DNA of 64,000 bases. Origin: Phycisphaerales bacterium (GTDB taxonomy: Bacteria > Planctomycetota > Phycisphaerae > Phycisphaerales > UBA1924). The stretch spans positions 310,001-374,000 of the forward strand of contig JAJDDC010000096.1 of NCBI GenBank assembly GCA_029260515.1, written 5' to 3'. A program made the translations under genes and the position numbers. Shown here in pieces: positions 35,605 to 45,288 of the stretch. Numbering within the stretch: the stretch's first letter is position 1; each line of letters opens with the position of its first letter. The notes beneath the pieces are model-generated. The model had not been told where the DNA came from. It worked only from the letters and a program-made list of their open reading frames with translations, and searched no databases.

Positions 35605-38198
35605 CGGGCATCGACCGCGATCGACTCGGGCGTATCGAGGCGATCTTCCATACTGCGTTGGAGCGACCGCGCGGTGAGCGCGAGGCGTACGTAGAGATCG
35701 CGTGCGGCGGGGATGTATCAATGCGCTCGGAGGTGATGCGGCTACTGTCTGCCGACGAGGACACGGGTGGGCCGTTGTCGGATCCTGTCGCACCGATCGC
35801 CGCCGCGTTCGGGCGGGCCGCCGACTCACGGGAGGACCTGGCGGGGCAGCGCGTGGGCGTATATAGGCTGGTCCACCGGCTGGGCGAGGGCGGGATGGGC
35901 TCGGTGTGGCTGGGCGAGCGCGACGACGCGGAGTTCGAGCGTCGCGTCGCGATCAAGGTGATCAAGCGGGGGATGGACACGGACGAGGTGCTCAGGCGGT
36001 TCCGTGTCGAGCGCCGGGCGCTGGCTGGGCTCGAGCACCCGAGCATCGCCCGGCTGATCGACGCGGCGACGACGGCGGACGGGCGCCCTGCCCTGGTGAT
36101 GGAATACGTCGAGGGAGTGCCGCTGGATTCATACTGCGAATCGCGGGGTCTCTCGGTCCGCGAGCGGCTCGATCTTTTCCTGCGGGTCTGTGACGCGGTT
36201 GGGCACGCGCACCGCCAGCTCGTCGTCCACCGCGACCTCAAGCCGTCCAATATCTTCGTCACCTCTGCGGGCGTACCCAAGCTCTTCGATTTCGGCATCG
36301 CGAAACTGCTGACGTCCGAGGGCGACTCGATGACGCGGACCTCTACTGAGCAGCGCGTGCTCACGCCGCGGTACGCCTCGCCCGAGCAGGTCCGGGGTGA
36401 GCGGGTCACGACCGCGACGGACGTGTTCTCGCTGGGCGTGGTGCTCTACGAGTTGTTGACGGGGCGGGCGCCTTTCGAGACGCCCTCGGGCTCGAGTGAC
36501 GAACTCCAGCGGATGATTTGTGAGTCCGAGCCCGTCCGCCCGAGCACGGCGGTCACGCGGGCGCCGACGGAACGATCCGCGACGAGCATGGATGGCCAGG
36601 GCGCTGTGCCGATCGGTACGCACCGCCTGCGCCGCGAGCTGGAGGGCGACCTGGACACGATAGTGCTGATGGCGCTGCGGAAAGAACCCGAGCGGCGGTA
36701 CGAGGGGGTGGGGGAACTCGCTGAGGACATCCGCAGACATCTGAGGGATCTGCCCGTGCGTGCACGCTCGGACACGGCCCGGTACAGGGCGGCGAAGTTT
36801 GTTCGGCGCAACCGGGGCGCGGTCGTGGCCGGGACCTCGGTCATGGTGCTGCTGCTCGGCGGGTTTTCACTGATGACGTGGATGTACACGCGGACAAAAG
36901 ACGCCGAGGAGGCCGAATCCGATCAGCGCCGGTTTGCGGAGGCCAGGCTCGTCGAGGCCGACAGCGTGGCATTGTTCCTCGAGGACATGCTCGCGTCGGC
37001 GACGCCCGACAAGGCGGCGGGTCGGGATCCGGCGGTGCTCCGCGAGATCCTCGACGCGGCGGAAGCGCGTGTCGCACGGGAACTTGGCGACCAACCGCGG
37101 GTGCGCGCCCGTATCGAGCACACACTCGGGTCCAGCTATCGGCTGATCGGCGAGTACGACAAGGCAGAGTTGCACCTCGCGCAGGCGGGGTCGCTCGCGA
37201 TCGAGCTCTACGGCGCCCGGAGCGAGACGCTGGCCGCTGTTCGGTACGACCACGCGATGCTGGCGCTCGATCTGGGCGACCACGACCGTGCCGAGCGGCT
37301 CGTGCTCCCCGCGGTCGAGATACTGCGTGCGTTGGACACGGAGCCAACGGCGAGACTCTCGAACGCGGTGGACCTGCTCGGGACGATCGCGCTCGAGCGG
37401 GCGCGGTTCGACGAGGCCGATCGCCTTTTCAGCGAGGCGGTCGCGTTGTACGAGGCCTCGGTGCGGCCTGACGATGAGCGGCTGCTCCAGTGTTACGGGA
37501 AACATGCGGTCTTGCTCGCGCAGCTCGGGCGGAACGACGAGAGCGTCTCGATCCTCCGGGCCGCGATCGGCCGCGCCCGCGCCGCGTCCGACACGCCGAG
37601 CGTTGGGAAGCTCTCGCTCATGAACAACCTGGCGATTATGCTCCGGCGGACGGGCGCGATGGAAGAGTCGCTGGCGGTGTACGACGAGATCGTCTCGGTG
37701 TCGGGTGAGATTCTGGGGCCCGAGCACCGTCTGGCGCTGGTGCCACGATCAAACCGCGCGGCGTTGCTGCACAGGCTCGGGCGCCTCGAGGAGGCGGAGC
37801 GTGAGTTCGCGGAGGTTGGCCCGGTCCAGGAACTGCTCCTGGGCGATCAGCACGACGACACGATCACGACCATGTTCAATCATGCCCAGGTGCTCTCGGA
37901 GCTCGGTCGGTTCGTCGAAGCCGAGCCGATGTTCCTGCGAGCGATCGGGCTCAATCTTGCGGCCAAGGGGCCGGAGCATCCCAGCACCGCGTTCTCGAAG
38001 GGTGGGTACGCCAAGGCGATGCTGGAGCATGGGGATCCTGGCCGGGGCGCCGAGGCGCGATCTCTGCTCGTTGATGCCCTCGGCGTGCTCGAATCGACGT
38101 TCGGCCCGGAGCACCCCGCGGCGCTGAGCACGCGGCGAGTCCTGGCGGGGCTGGATCCTGCACCTGGCGTCACGGGCGGGTCGCCGCTGACCGAGTGA
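35601..38198 (+). CDS. transmembrane Ser/Thr protein kinase with TPR array (class A)
   Basis: An 865-residue membrane kinase. Residues 1-85 are a helical leader (RIEAIFHTALERPRGEREAY then CGGDVSMRSEVMRLL) seen in kinases paired with ECF sigma factors. The kinase domain spans about 90-375: glycine loop GEGGMGSVW, lysine in VAIKVIK, catalytic D212 in HRDLKPSNI and DFG. One membrane helix lies at about 405-430. The C-terminal 430 residues are tetratricopeptide repeats of the NPHA/kinesin-light-chain type, outside the membrane. The start overlaps the sigma gene, so the two are produced together and the sigma factor is a probable substrate or partner. Confidence 0.9.
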   Translation: MTGIDRDRLGRIEAIFHTALERPRGEREAYVEIACGGDVSMRSEVMRLLSADEDTGGPLSDPVAPIAAAFGRAADSREDLAGQRVGVYRLVHRLGEGGMGSVWLGERDDAEFERRVAIKVIKRGMDTDEVLRRFRVERRALAGLEHPSIARLIDAATTADGRPALVMEYVEGVPLDSYCESRGLSVRERLDLFLRVCDAVGHAHRQLVVHRDLKPSNIFVTSAGVPKLFDFGIAKLLTSEGDSMTRTSTEQRVLTPRYASPEQVRGERVTTATDVFSLGVVLYELLTGRAPFETPSGSSDELQRMICESEPVRPSTAVTRAPTERSATSMDGQGAVPIGTHRLRRELEGDLDTIVLMALRKEPERRYEGVGELAEDIRRHLRDLPVRARSDTARYRAAKFVRRNRGAVVAGTSVMVLLLGGFSLMTWMYTRTKDAEEAESDQRRFAEARLVEADSVALFLEDMLASATPDKAAGRDPAVLREILDAAEARVARELGDQPRVRARIEHTLGSSYRLIGEYDKAELHLAQAGSLAIELYGARSETLAAVRYDHAMLALDLGDHDRAERLVLPAVEILRALDTEPTARLSNAVDLLGTIALERARFDEADRLFSEAVALYEASVRPDDERLLQCYGKHAVLLAQLGRNDESVSILRAAIGRARAASDTPSVGKLSLMNNLAIMLRRTGAMEESLAVYDEIVSVSGEILGPEHRLALVPRSNRAALLHRLGRLEEAEREFAEVGPVQELLLGDQHDDTITTMFNHAQVLSELGRFVEAEPMFLRAIGLNLAAKGPEHPSTAFSKGGYAKAMLEHGDPGRGAEARSLLVDALGVLESTFGPEHPAALSTRRVLAGLDPAPGVTGGSPLTE

Positions 38199-38481
38199 TT
38201 GGGTCTTGCACACCCGCTGTTCGCAGGGCTGGACGGGGCGCTCCCCGCTTGCTCGTGTGATGTAGAGGGGCTCGGGCGATGCGGCCGTACATTTTCGGGT
38301 GCTGTGGGCATCTCGGCGCCCGTCGGCGAGGACCCGCCAAGATGTCCCTACGGGGCGTGTCGGGTAAATCTTTGTGAATGCGTGCAAGGTCTCCGCTCCT
38401 GCCGCGAAGTCACCCGGGGGGAACCGCGTCGAAGACGGGCGTTTACGTCCGCGGCGCACAGTACTCGCATAGGAGCTTGCC

Positions 38482-39318
38482 ATGTTCTCTCGTATCGTTT
38501 CCACTGCAATCGTCCTCGGGGGTCTCGTCGCCGGTCCTGCATTCGGGCAGGTGTTCTTCGGGTTGGATCACGCGGCGGTCGGGGATGCCGACCTGGTGAT
38601 GACGCCCTCGGGTTTGTCTATCAACAATCTCGGCCACACCGGTAAGGATGGCGTCGACGTCAGGCTCCCCCCTCCGGCGGCGTCCACGCACCGTCAGGGC
38701 TGGTACGGGCATGTCCAGGGCCTCCGCCAGCCGGTGCTCGATTCGGCGTTTGTGCTCGCGTGCGTCGGGGCGGGGACATCGGGCGTGCCCGAGCAAGTGT
38801 GCTCGATGCGCTTTGAGTATTTGTCGGGGATCCCGACTGTCTCGTTCGACTACTCGGGTCTACAGCCCGCCACGGTCCGTGTCGTGTACTACTCGCACGG
38901 CACAATCCTGGCTGAGGAGGTGTTGCCGGCGCCGGTGGCGGGGCCTTTCGCGTTGACAGGTACACCAGTCGCGCTCGATCCACTCTACAACAATGGGTTT
39001 AGTGCGCACTTCGTGTTCTCGAGTCATTGCTGGGTGTTTGATTGGACCTGGGATACTTCCCGGATGACTATGCTCGGCGGCGGCGAGCTGCTCGGGTGTG
39101 ACCACGTCGAGGTATACGCCGAGGCGCCCCTGACGGAGTTTGATACCTTCACGGATGTCTCAATGCGGATCGAGGGTCCGCCGTCGGTGAACGTCACGCA
39201 TGAGCTGGCGGAGGTCGAGTTGGCGGACTGCCCGTGCGATTTCGCGCTGCCGTTCGGGCAGTTGGACTTCTCAGACGTCATCGGGTTCCTGCAGTGCTTC
39301 GCGTCTGGCTGTCCATAA
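38482..39318 (+). CDS. secreted protein with one GC-type dockerin-like tail
   Basis: A 278-residue protein with a signal peptide (residues 1-22, ending AFGQ). The body has no recognised domain but includes choice-of-anchor-like beta segments (VSFDYSGLQPATVRVVYYSH). The C-terminus has a single tail unit CPCDFALPFGQLDFSDVIGF ending in ASGCP. It follows the class A kinase by 283 nt and converges on a class B kinase. An AGGAG box precedes the ATG. I cannot assign a function. Confidence 0.82.
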   Translation: MFSRIVSTAIVLGGLVAGPAFGQVFFGLDHAAVGDADLVMTPSGLSINNLGHTGKDGVDVRLPPPAASTHRQGWYGHVQGLRQPVLDSAFVLACVGAGTSGVPEQVCSMRFEYLSGIPTVSFDYSGLQPATVRVVYYSHGTILAEEVLPAPVAGPFALTGTPVALDPLYNNGFSAHFVFSSHCWVFDWTWDTSRMTMLGGGELLGCDHVEVYAEAPLTEFDTFTDVSMRIEGPPSVNVTHELAEVELADCPCDFALPFGQLDFSDVIGFLQCFASGCP

Positions 39319-39357
39319 GCCTCGTGGGGATCGCCCCGGGGTGGGGTGGCGGGGGGG

Positions 39358-42255
39358 TCATCCGCCCCCGGACGCGGGCGAAATGTGGGGAGCTCGGCGG
39401 CGCCAAGTCTCGGCTGCGGCGTGATCGCCGAGCTTCTCGCATACGCCCGCCATGTCCGAGACGAGGACGGCGCGCCATGGCAGCTCGTTCCCGGCGCCGT
39501 CTCGATAGAAGCCCTCCCATGCCTGCTCGAGGCGTGGGCGGGCTTGTTCGGGTCGTCCGAGGATCCAGAGGACGTGCCCGCGTGCGAAGTTGATGTGGGC
39601 CCCCGAGTCGGGCGGGAGTGTTGGCGTCTGGTCCGCGATATGGCACGCCTGGCGTGAAAGCCTCTCGGCGCGTTCGAGCTCGCCCGTGCCCGCGAGGCTG
39701 ACCGCCAGGCCGCTGCGGGTCAGCGCGACGAGGTAGTGCTCCTCGCCGAGGAGATTCAGGAACTCGTCGAGGGCGGAGGCGTACTTTGTTGCGGCCTGCT
39801 CGTGGCGCCCGGCCAGTTCGAGGTACCAGGCGAGGATGCGGCGGGTGTTGGCCGCGAGCAGGGCGTCACGCGCATTGTCCGGGTACGACCGCCAGATCGT
39901 GTCGGCGCGTTCGCCGAGCGCCACCGCGCGATCGAGGCGTCCGGCGAACGCGTCGACTGTTGCCGCCTGCTCCACGCACATGAGCACGGCAAGGTCGGAG
40001 TCTCCGTAGCGGGCGGCGAGGATATCGGCGGCACGTAGCAGCGAGTCGGCGCGGAGTTCGAGCGAGCCTTCGGCCCACGCCGCCTGCGTCTGCGCCATGA
40101 GCAGACCGACCATCGCCGGGTGATTCGGGCCCAGGATTCTCTCTTGCAGGCGGAGCACACGCCCGATTGCCTCGGCCCGGCCGGGGGGAGCATTACCGGG
40201 AGAAAATGACTGACTGGGGGCGCGAAGAAACTCGATGTCACGCCGCAACGCAACGGCCGCAGATTGTCCGGGTGAATCCCAGATATCACGGAGAGCTTTG
40301 CTCAGTGCGGCGTCGGGCGACGTATTGATCAACCGGGCCGCCTGGCCGAGCGAATCGAGCAGTTCCGGGTCATCCGGGAACGAGCGGCGCAGACGGATTC
40401 GCATTGCATCGAGTACCAGGTCTGCTGCGTGTGCCGTGCCCGCTTGCTCGAGTGCCGCCCATGCCTTGATGGCGATCATCTCGCCGTGTACATATTCGAC
40501 GTTGGTCGAATGGGCCGCGTCCAGCGCGGTGATCGCGTCGTCGGCGGCAGAAGAGGCGTCCGCCAAACGACCTTGCGCCTTCAAAATGCGGGCGCGGAGG
40601 GCGATCGAGTGCGCGTTCGCCGGATGACCAACGCCGAGAATACGGCCACGCATCTCGATGGCTTGTTGACAGATCTGTTCAGCCTCGCCGAGCCTGCGGC
40701 GTACGAGCAGGACGCTCGCCAGTTCGTGCAAGGCTTCGGCGATCTCAGGTGAATCACCGCTGGGTGTTTCGACGCGCAGCCTCACGAGCCCGCCGCGGAG
40801 CGCGTCCTCTGCGTACTCGACGAACTTGGCGTCGTTGCCCGGGGCCAGGCCCGTGTATACGCCGCCCCAGAGGCGCCGGATTTCCTGGTCGAGCTCTGGC
40901 TCATCGGCGTACGCGCCGGATTCGAGCCGGAAGTACAGACGCCCGAGCCCGGCCGAGACCGCGGCCCCGATCTCGGGGTGCGCCGCGTCGACCGCGGGGA
41001 GTGTCAGTCGCATTAACTCGGTGACCGCCCGCAGCCGGACCTGATCGAGGCGCGCCTGCTCGCGTTGTTGGGACTCGCGTCGCTGCGCGGCGGCGGCATC
41101 TGCCATGCTTGCGACGACGAGCGCAGAGGCGGTGACGAGCACGGTGACCGAGACGACGACGGCGGCGATACGCCGGCGATTCCGGGAAGCAAGCCGCTGG
41201 ACGAGGTACCACCCCGAGTCGCCGCGGGCCTCGACAGGTTGCTTGTTGATGAAACGCTCGACCTCCGCCCCCAACGCCGCCGCGGACTGATAGCGGCGGC
41301 GCTTGTCCTTGTGCAGGGCCATATGAACGATCGCGTCGAGATCTTTGTGAATAGTGGGATCGGCCGAGCGGAGCGGTGTCGCGGGTGTATCAACAATCGT
41401 CTTCGCCATCGCGAGGATGGACCCGTCGAGCTGGTAAGGGAGCCTTCCGCACAGCAGCACGTAGAGCAGCACGCCGAGCGAGTACACGTCCGTGAGTGCA
41501 TCGACGGCGTCCGGATCTCCGGACACTTGCTCGGGGGAAGCGTACGCGGGAGTCCCGGTGAGCTCCCCGACGCGAGTCCGCCAGGCGTCGCCGTGCCTGG
41601 CGATGCCGAAGTCGAGCACGACGGGGTTGCCGTCCTTGCGTACCAGGACATTGTCTGGCTTGATGTCCCGGTGGATCACTCCGTTGAGGTGCGCGTGATG
41701 GATCGCCTCGCAGACACGAACAAACACGCCCAGCAGCGCGGCGTGCCGCCGGTCCGCGGTCCAAGATGGGTCTTGCCATTCATCGATCGGGGTGCCGTCA
41801 ACGTACTCCATGACCATCGCGGCCCCGCCGTCGTCGAGAGTCCGCGACTCGAAGATGGTCACGATCCCGGGGTGACGCAGCCCGGCGGCGATCTCGGCCT
41901 CGCGTTCGGCACGCCAGCCGGCGCCGTTGTGATCAGCTCCGCGTATGAGTTTTATTGCGACCGTACGCGCAGTCGAGGTTTGGACCGCGCGGTACACGAG
42001 CGCCTGGGCGCCGCTTCCTATCCGTTCGATGATCCGGTAGCCGGGGACACGCGGGGCGTCCTCTGGGCCGAGCGCGGGCGATGCGAGGGCTCGGACACGG
42101 ACGAGGTACGCGGCTTCCTCTCTCGCGGCCTGGACATACTCGCGGCAGACGTTGCAAGACCGAAGGTGGTCGCGGGTTGACGAATCCGGCGCGCCGCCGC
42201 ACGCGATCGAGTCGATCGCGGTCGGCGAGAGGTGCTCAGACTCGCTCGGGGGCAT
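39358..42255 (-). CDS. transmembrane Ser/Thr kinase with TPR array and zinc-finger anti-sigma-like N-terminus (class B)
   Basis: A 965-residue protein. The ATG at 42255 is 2 nt after the sigma stop. Residues 9-50 resemble a zinc-binding anti-sigma (ZAS) domain, with H30-x3-C34-x2-C37 in DHLRSCNVC and an upstream cysteine C19. The kinase domain (about 70-345) has GSGAQALVY as its glycine loop (less canonical than GxGxxG), VAIKLIR, D197 in HRDIKPDNV and DFG. A membrane helix lies at about 363-388, followed by about 570 residues of TPRs. Cotranscribed with the sigma gene, it could hold the sigma factor through its N-terminus and release it when the sensor part fires. That mechanism is inference. 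Confidence 0.9.
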   Translation of the reverse strand: MPPSESEHLSPTAIDSIACGGAPDSSTRDHLRSCNVCREYVQAAREEAAYLVRVRALASPALGPEDAPRVPGYRIIERIGSGAQALVYRAVQTSTARTVAIKLIRGADHNGAGWRAEREAEIAAGLRHPGIVTIFESRTLDDGGAAMVMEYVDGTPIDEWQDPSWTADRRHAALLGVFVRVCEAIHHAHLNGVIHRDIKPDNVLVRKDGNPVVLDFGIARHGDAWRTRVGELTGTPAYASPEQVSGDPDAVDALTDVYSLGVLLYVLLCGRLPYQLDGSILAMAKTIVDTPATPLRSADPTIHKDLDAIVHMALHKDKRRRYQSAAALGAEVERFINKQPVEARGDSGWYLVQRLASRNRRRIAAVVVSVTVLVTASALVVASMADAAAAQRRESQQREQARLDQVRLRAVTELMRLTLPAVDAAHPEIGAAVSAGLGRLYFRLESGAYADEPELDQEIRRLWGGVYTGLAPGNDAKFVEYAEDALRGGLVRLRVETPSGDSPEIAEALHELASVLLVRRRLGEAEQICQQAIEMRGRILGVGHPANAHSIALRARILKAQGRLADASSAADDAITALDAAHSTNVEYVHGEMIAIKAWAALEQAGTAHAADLVLDAMRIRLRRSFPDDPELLDSLGQAARLINTSPDAALSKALRDIWDSPGQSAAVALRRDIEFLRAPSQSFSPGNAPPGRAEAIGRVLRLQERILGPNHPAMVGLLMAQTQAAWAEGSLELRADSLLRAADILAARYGDSDLAVLMCVEQAATVDAFAGRLDRAVALGERADTIWRSYPDNARDALLAANTRRILAWYLELAGRHEQAATKYASALDEFLNLLGEEHYLVALTRSGLAVSLAGTGELERAERLSRQACHIADQTPTLPPDSGAHINFARGHVLWILGRPEQARPRLEQAWEGFYRDGAGNELPWRAVLVSDMAGVCEKLGDHAAAETWRRRAPHISPASGGG

Positions 42256-42257
42256 GA

Positions 42258-42872
42258 CTAGTGATCGGCCTCGTACGCGTCGGTGAGCTGTCGGACCCGG
42301 TCGCGGAGGCGGCGCGTCATGCGGCTCCTGGCGACGTACACCTGGTCGGCTGTCATCCCGCACTGGGCGCCGGCTTCGGAGGCCGGAACGCCACGCAGCG
42401 CGACGAGTTCGAATGCACGGAGCGTCCGGTCCTCGATCGAGGAATCATCACGCAGCAGCTCAACGGCCCTGAGCACGATCTCGCGGTCGCGTTCCTCGTC
42501 CCAGATGGCCCGAACGACTGAATCGTCGGGCGCCTTATCGAGCGCGTGGAGTTGGGCGGCGCCCCTGCCTGCGCGTTCGCGTAACGCCGAGAGCGTCGTG
42601 TTGCGGGCGATACCCAGGATCCACGAACTGAGGCGCCCCTTGCCACGCTCGTAACGTCCGTCGCGGTAGACACGCACGAACTCGGCGAGCGTCTGCTGGG
42701 CGGCGTCCTCTGCCTCCGATGCGCTGAGGCCGAGACGCCGGGCGAGGCTCGCGATGATGGGGCGGTAGCGGGCGTCGAGTTGTTCCCAGGCCGGCTCGTT
42801 GCCCGGGGTGCGCAGGGCGTCGAGCAGCTGTGTCGTCGTGCGGGTCGCCAGGCTGGATCGAGATTGTGCCAA
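42258..42872 (-). CDS. ECF-type sigma factor (class B pair)
   Basis: A 204-residue sigma-70 family protein. Region 2 has AEDAAQQTLAEFVRVYRDGR and GRLSSWILGIARN; region 4 has ELVALRGVPASEAGAQCGM and a helix-turn-helix ending QVYVARSRM. It is a clear paralogue of the sigma factor at 59762 (shared DGRYxRxxGRLSSW). The TTG at 42872 gives the N-terminus best aligned with that paralogue; the frame is open to a GTG at 42947 and the true start is uncertain. It lies between the glycine-rich secreted protein gene upstream and its kinase downstream, and a TAGACT sequence upstream could be a -10 box. Confidence 0.85.
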   Translation of the reverse strand: MAQSRSSLATRTTTQLLDALRTPGNEPAWEQLDARYRPIIASLARRLGLSASEAEDAAQQTLAEFVRVYRDGRYERGKGRLSSWILGIARNTTLSALRERAGRGAAQLHALDKAPDDSVVRAIWDEERDREIVLRAVELLRDDSSIEDRTLRAFELVALRGVPASEAGAQCGMTADQVYVARSRMTRRLRDRVRQLTDAYEADH

Positions 42873-43015
42873 TCGAGACGTCCCGCTGGTGCGAGCCCGC
42901 GCGACTCCGTGTCGCCCGAGACCCTGCGAACGGAGGCGGCCGCCCAACGGAAAGTCTACCAGACCACGCGCGGATCCCAGTGGTGTTGTATTTGCGGGCG
43001 TTTCGAGAGAAAGGA

Positions 43016-43039
43016 CCGCGCCCCCGGTCGAGGGCGCGG
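43016..43039 (-). terminator. probable terminator after the glycine-rich secreted protein gene
   Basis: CCGCGCCC (43016-43023) and GGGCGCGG (43032-43039) form an 8-bp stem with an 8-nt loop. On the minus strand it is followed by TCCTTTCTCTC, moderately T-rich. It lies 27 nt past the stop codon at 43067. Confidence 0.65.
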
Positions 43040-43066
43040 CCCGTAGCCGGACACGTCAGGGCACGC

Positions 43067-45010
43067 TTACGGGCAGCCGGCCCCGAAGCTGCTCAGAAAG
43101 GCGAGCACGTCGGAGAAATCGAAGGATCCGAAGGGCTCGGCGAGGTCGGCGGCGGGCTCCATGCCACCGAATGCTGTAAGGAAGGCGAGCACATCGGAGA
43201 AGTCGAGGTCGCCGAAGGGCTCGGCGAGGTCGGCGGCGCACTCGGGGGTGACCGAGAACTCGTAGGCGCCCATGTCGATGGGCTCGAAGAGTGCGAGGTT
43301 TGCGGTGTCTGGGTCGTCGAAGACGCGGGCGGCGGCGTCGAGATCGACGCTCAGCCCGAGCGAGGCGACGTTGAACGAGTCGCCCGCATCGATGGCGGCC
43401 GAGCCGGCCATGATGCGGTAGTCGCCCGCGGGGGCGTCGGTGAACATGGGGTCGCCGAGGACGAAGGCGAAACCGAGGGAGGTCGTGCCCGAGCCGGTGA
43501 AGAAGTCCTCCTGGGCAGCTGTGTCGAAGAGGTTGGAGTCGGAGGCGATGATGGCCGAGCCTCCGGTCACGAACGCATACGCATCGACGGGGGCGCCGAT
43601 AGAGAAGATGTTGTTGATGGCCTGAGCCTGGACGCCGGCATTGGGGCTCGAGGCCATGAGACCGGCGGAGTCGGCGTACGCGCCGTAGGGGCCGTTCACG
43701 CCGTTGTTCGGGCGTGCGCGATCGGTTCCGTCTGCGCCCTCGCTGTAGTTGGGCCAGCCGCCGACGCCGCCGGCGCCGCCCCAGCAGGGGGTGGTGCTGT
43801 TGACGCGGTCGCCGCGGTCGCCGCGGACGCCGGGGGTGATGTCGGCGACGGTATTCTGGCTGAAGATCGCGCGGACGGCGGGGTTCTCGACGACGAAAGC
43901 GTTGGCCCAGCCGGCGTCGCCGCCGGGCTTGCCGTCGGTGTCCTGACCTCCGAAGCCGCCGTTGCCGCCGTTGCCTCCGCAGACGAAGATGATGTCGGTG
44001 TTGGCGCCGTTGCCGCCCGAGCCGCCCTGGGCGCCGTAGCCGGCGCGTCCGCCCTTGCCGCCGTCGCCGCCGACGATGGAGTGGATGAGATTCTGGAAGA
44101 CGAGGACCTGGGCCGCGGGGTCGGTGGCCCAGACGCCTGCGGCGACGCCGGCGTCTCCGCCATCGCCCGCCTGGCCGGCGTTGCCGCCGTTGCCGCCGTT
44201 TCCGCCGTTGCCGACGGCGCCGAGCGCGTAGCCGTTCCCGCCGTTGCCGCCGCGGGATCCGCTGCCGCCGAACCCGCCCGCGCCGCCATCGCCCGCTGTG
44301 ACGCCGGAGATCGTGGAGTAGGACACCGAGCCGGTGGCGCCCGTGGTCATGCGGATCGCGACGGCGTTCCCGCCGCGCTGCCCGGCGTCGGCGTCGCCGC
44401 CGTGGCCGCCGGCCGCGCCGTTGTAGCCGTTGAGGTGTCCGCTGTTGCCGTCGTCGGCGTTGCCCACAAGCGTTCCGCCGGCGCCGCCGGCGCCGTCGCT
44501 GCCGTCAGGCCCGGCGATGTCGAACAGTGTGCTCCAGGAGACGTTGATGTCGGCGTCTTCGCTCGCGAGGATGCCGTAAACGTCCTGCTCGTTCGCCTGC
44601 GCCCGGACGTCCGAGATCTCGCAGTGATCGAACTCGGGCGAGGCGCCCACAACACGGACGGCGGTGTTGTACGTGCCACGGATGACAGCGTAGGCGAGCG
44701 AGCCATCGGAGCCGTTCTCGAATCGGATGCCGTCCCAGCGCCCGGAGGCGGGTTGGAACACGGCCATCTGGTCGGCGCTGGCCTCGACGTTCAGGTTTGC
44801 ACCGCTCTGCACGACGATCTCGGCGTTGGGCGAGACGTTGACGGTCACACCCGGCTCGACCGTCAGTGTTCCCTGGATGTTCAGATTCTCGGTGATGTCG
44901 ATCGTCTGGCCTGAGGTCCAGGTCAGGTCGCCGACGATGGTGTCGGCGCCGGCCGCCGAGGCGAGCAGGGTGCAGGCCGAGACGGCCGCAATTGTGGTTC
45001 GAGTGAGCAT
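43067..45010 (-). CDS. secreted glycine-rich beta-solenoid protein with two GC-type dockerin-like repeats
   Basis: A 647-residue protein. The ATG follows GGAG with an 8-nt spacer. A signal peptide (1-22) precedes a right-handed beta-helix start (IDITENLNIQGTLTVEPGVT) with the pattern of polymorphic-membrane/parallel-helix repeats. Residues 170-460 contain many GGNGGNGG-type glycine stretches reminiscent of PGRS proteins, inserted in the helix. The final 60 residues are two units with DLAEPFGDLDFSDVLAFLTA and a close copy, ending in GAGCP. It is divergent from one sigma/kinase pair and upstream of another. A surface or matrix structural role is plausible. Confidence 0.85.
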   Translation of the reverse strand: MLTRTTIAAVSACTLLASAAGADTIVGDLTWTSGQTIDITENLNIQGTLTVEPGVTVNVSPNAEIVVQSGANLNVEASADQMAVFQPASGRWDGIRFENGSDGSLAYAVIRGTYNTAVRVVGASPEFDHCEISDVRAQANEQDVYGILASEDADINVSWSTLFDIAGPDGSDGAGGAGGTLVGNADDGNSGHLNGYNGAAGGHGGDADAGQRGGNAVAIRMTTGATGSVSYSTISGVTAGDGGAGGFGGSGSRGGNGGNGYALGAVGNGGNGGNGGNAGQAGDGGDAGVAAGVWATDPAAQVLVFQNLIHSIVGGDGGKGGRAGYGAQGGSGGNGANTDIIFVCGGNGGNGGFGGQDTDGKPGGDAGWANAFVVENPAVRAIFSQNTVADITPGVRGDRGDRVNSTTPCWGGAGGVGGWPNYSEGADGTDRARPNNGVNGPYGAYADSAGLMASSPNAGVQAQAINNIFSIGAPVDAYAFVTGGSAIIASDSNLFDTAAQEDFFTGSGTTSLGFAFVLGDPMFTDAPAGDYRIMAGSAAIDAGDSFNVASLGLSVDLDAAARVFDDPDTANLALFEPIDMGAYEFSVTPECAADLAEPFGDLDFSDVLAFLTAFGGMEPAADLAEPFGSFDFSDVLAFLSSFGAGCP

Positions 45011-45288
45011 GTTCGGTCTCCGTGAGGTTGCCGGTTCGATGGGCCCACTGGGGCACAGACCGAGGGACGACACCCAAGACATACGCGCCCGACCGCATCA
45101 CGGAATTGTCGCGTGAAGGGCGTGACCCCTCTGGAGCGGGGCATTTTCGGTGTGACTTTCAGTACGCTCCGCGGCGCCTCGGTTCTTCAGACCGTCAGGC
45201 GGGCGGGTGGTTCAATGGCGCGCAGAGCAAGCTTTGCACTGCTTCAGCTCGCCAGGGGTCGTTTAGACTGTTGGCACGGAGACCCGGT
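45011..45288. promoter_or_regulatory. divergent control region between glycine-rich protein and sigma/kinase pair
   Basis: A 278-bp spacer serving two divergent genes. TAGACT at 45264-45269, 20 nt before the sigma GTG, is a candidate -10 box; similar TAGACT boxes precede preA and the class B sigma gene. No confident -35 partner was found. Confidence 0.35.

Noticed and set aside
38234..38247. CGGGG-CGCT-CCCCG hairpin after the class A kinase
   Set aside because: Short stem without T-run; such sequences are expected by chance at this GC content.
43690..44500. Periodic GCCGCCGTTGCC-like pattern that could suggest a CRISPR or satellite array
   Set aside because: It encodes in-frame glycine stretches of a secreted protein; there are no constant repeats with unique spacers.
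38290..45150. CATTTTCGG shared at 38290-38298 and 45142-45150 as a possible promoter element of the modules
   Set aside because: Only nine bases, differing distances from the genes, and absent from the other divergent spacers.
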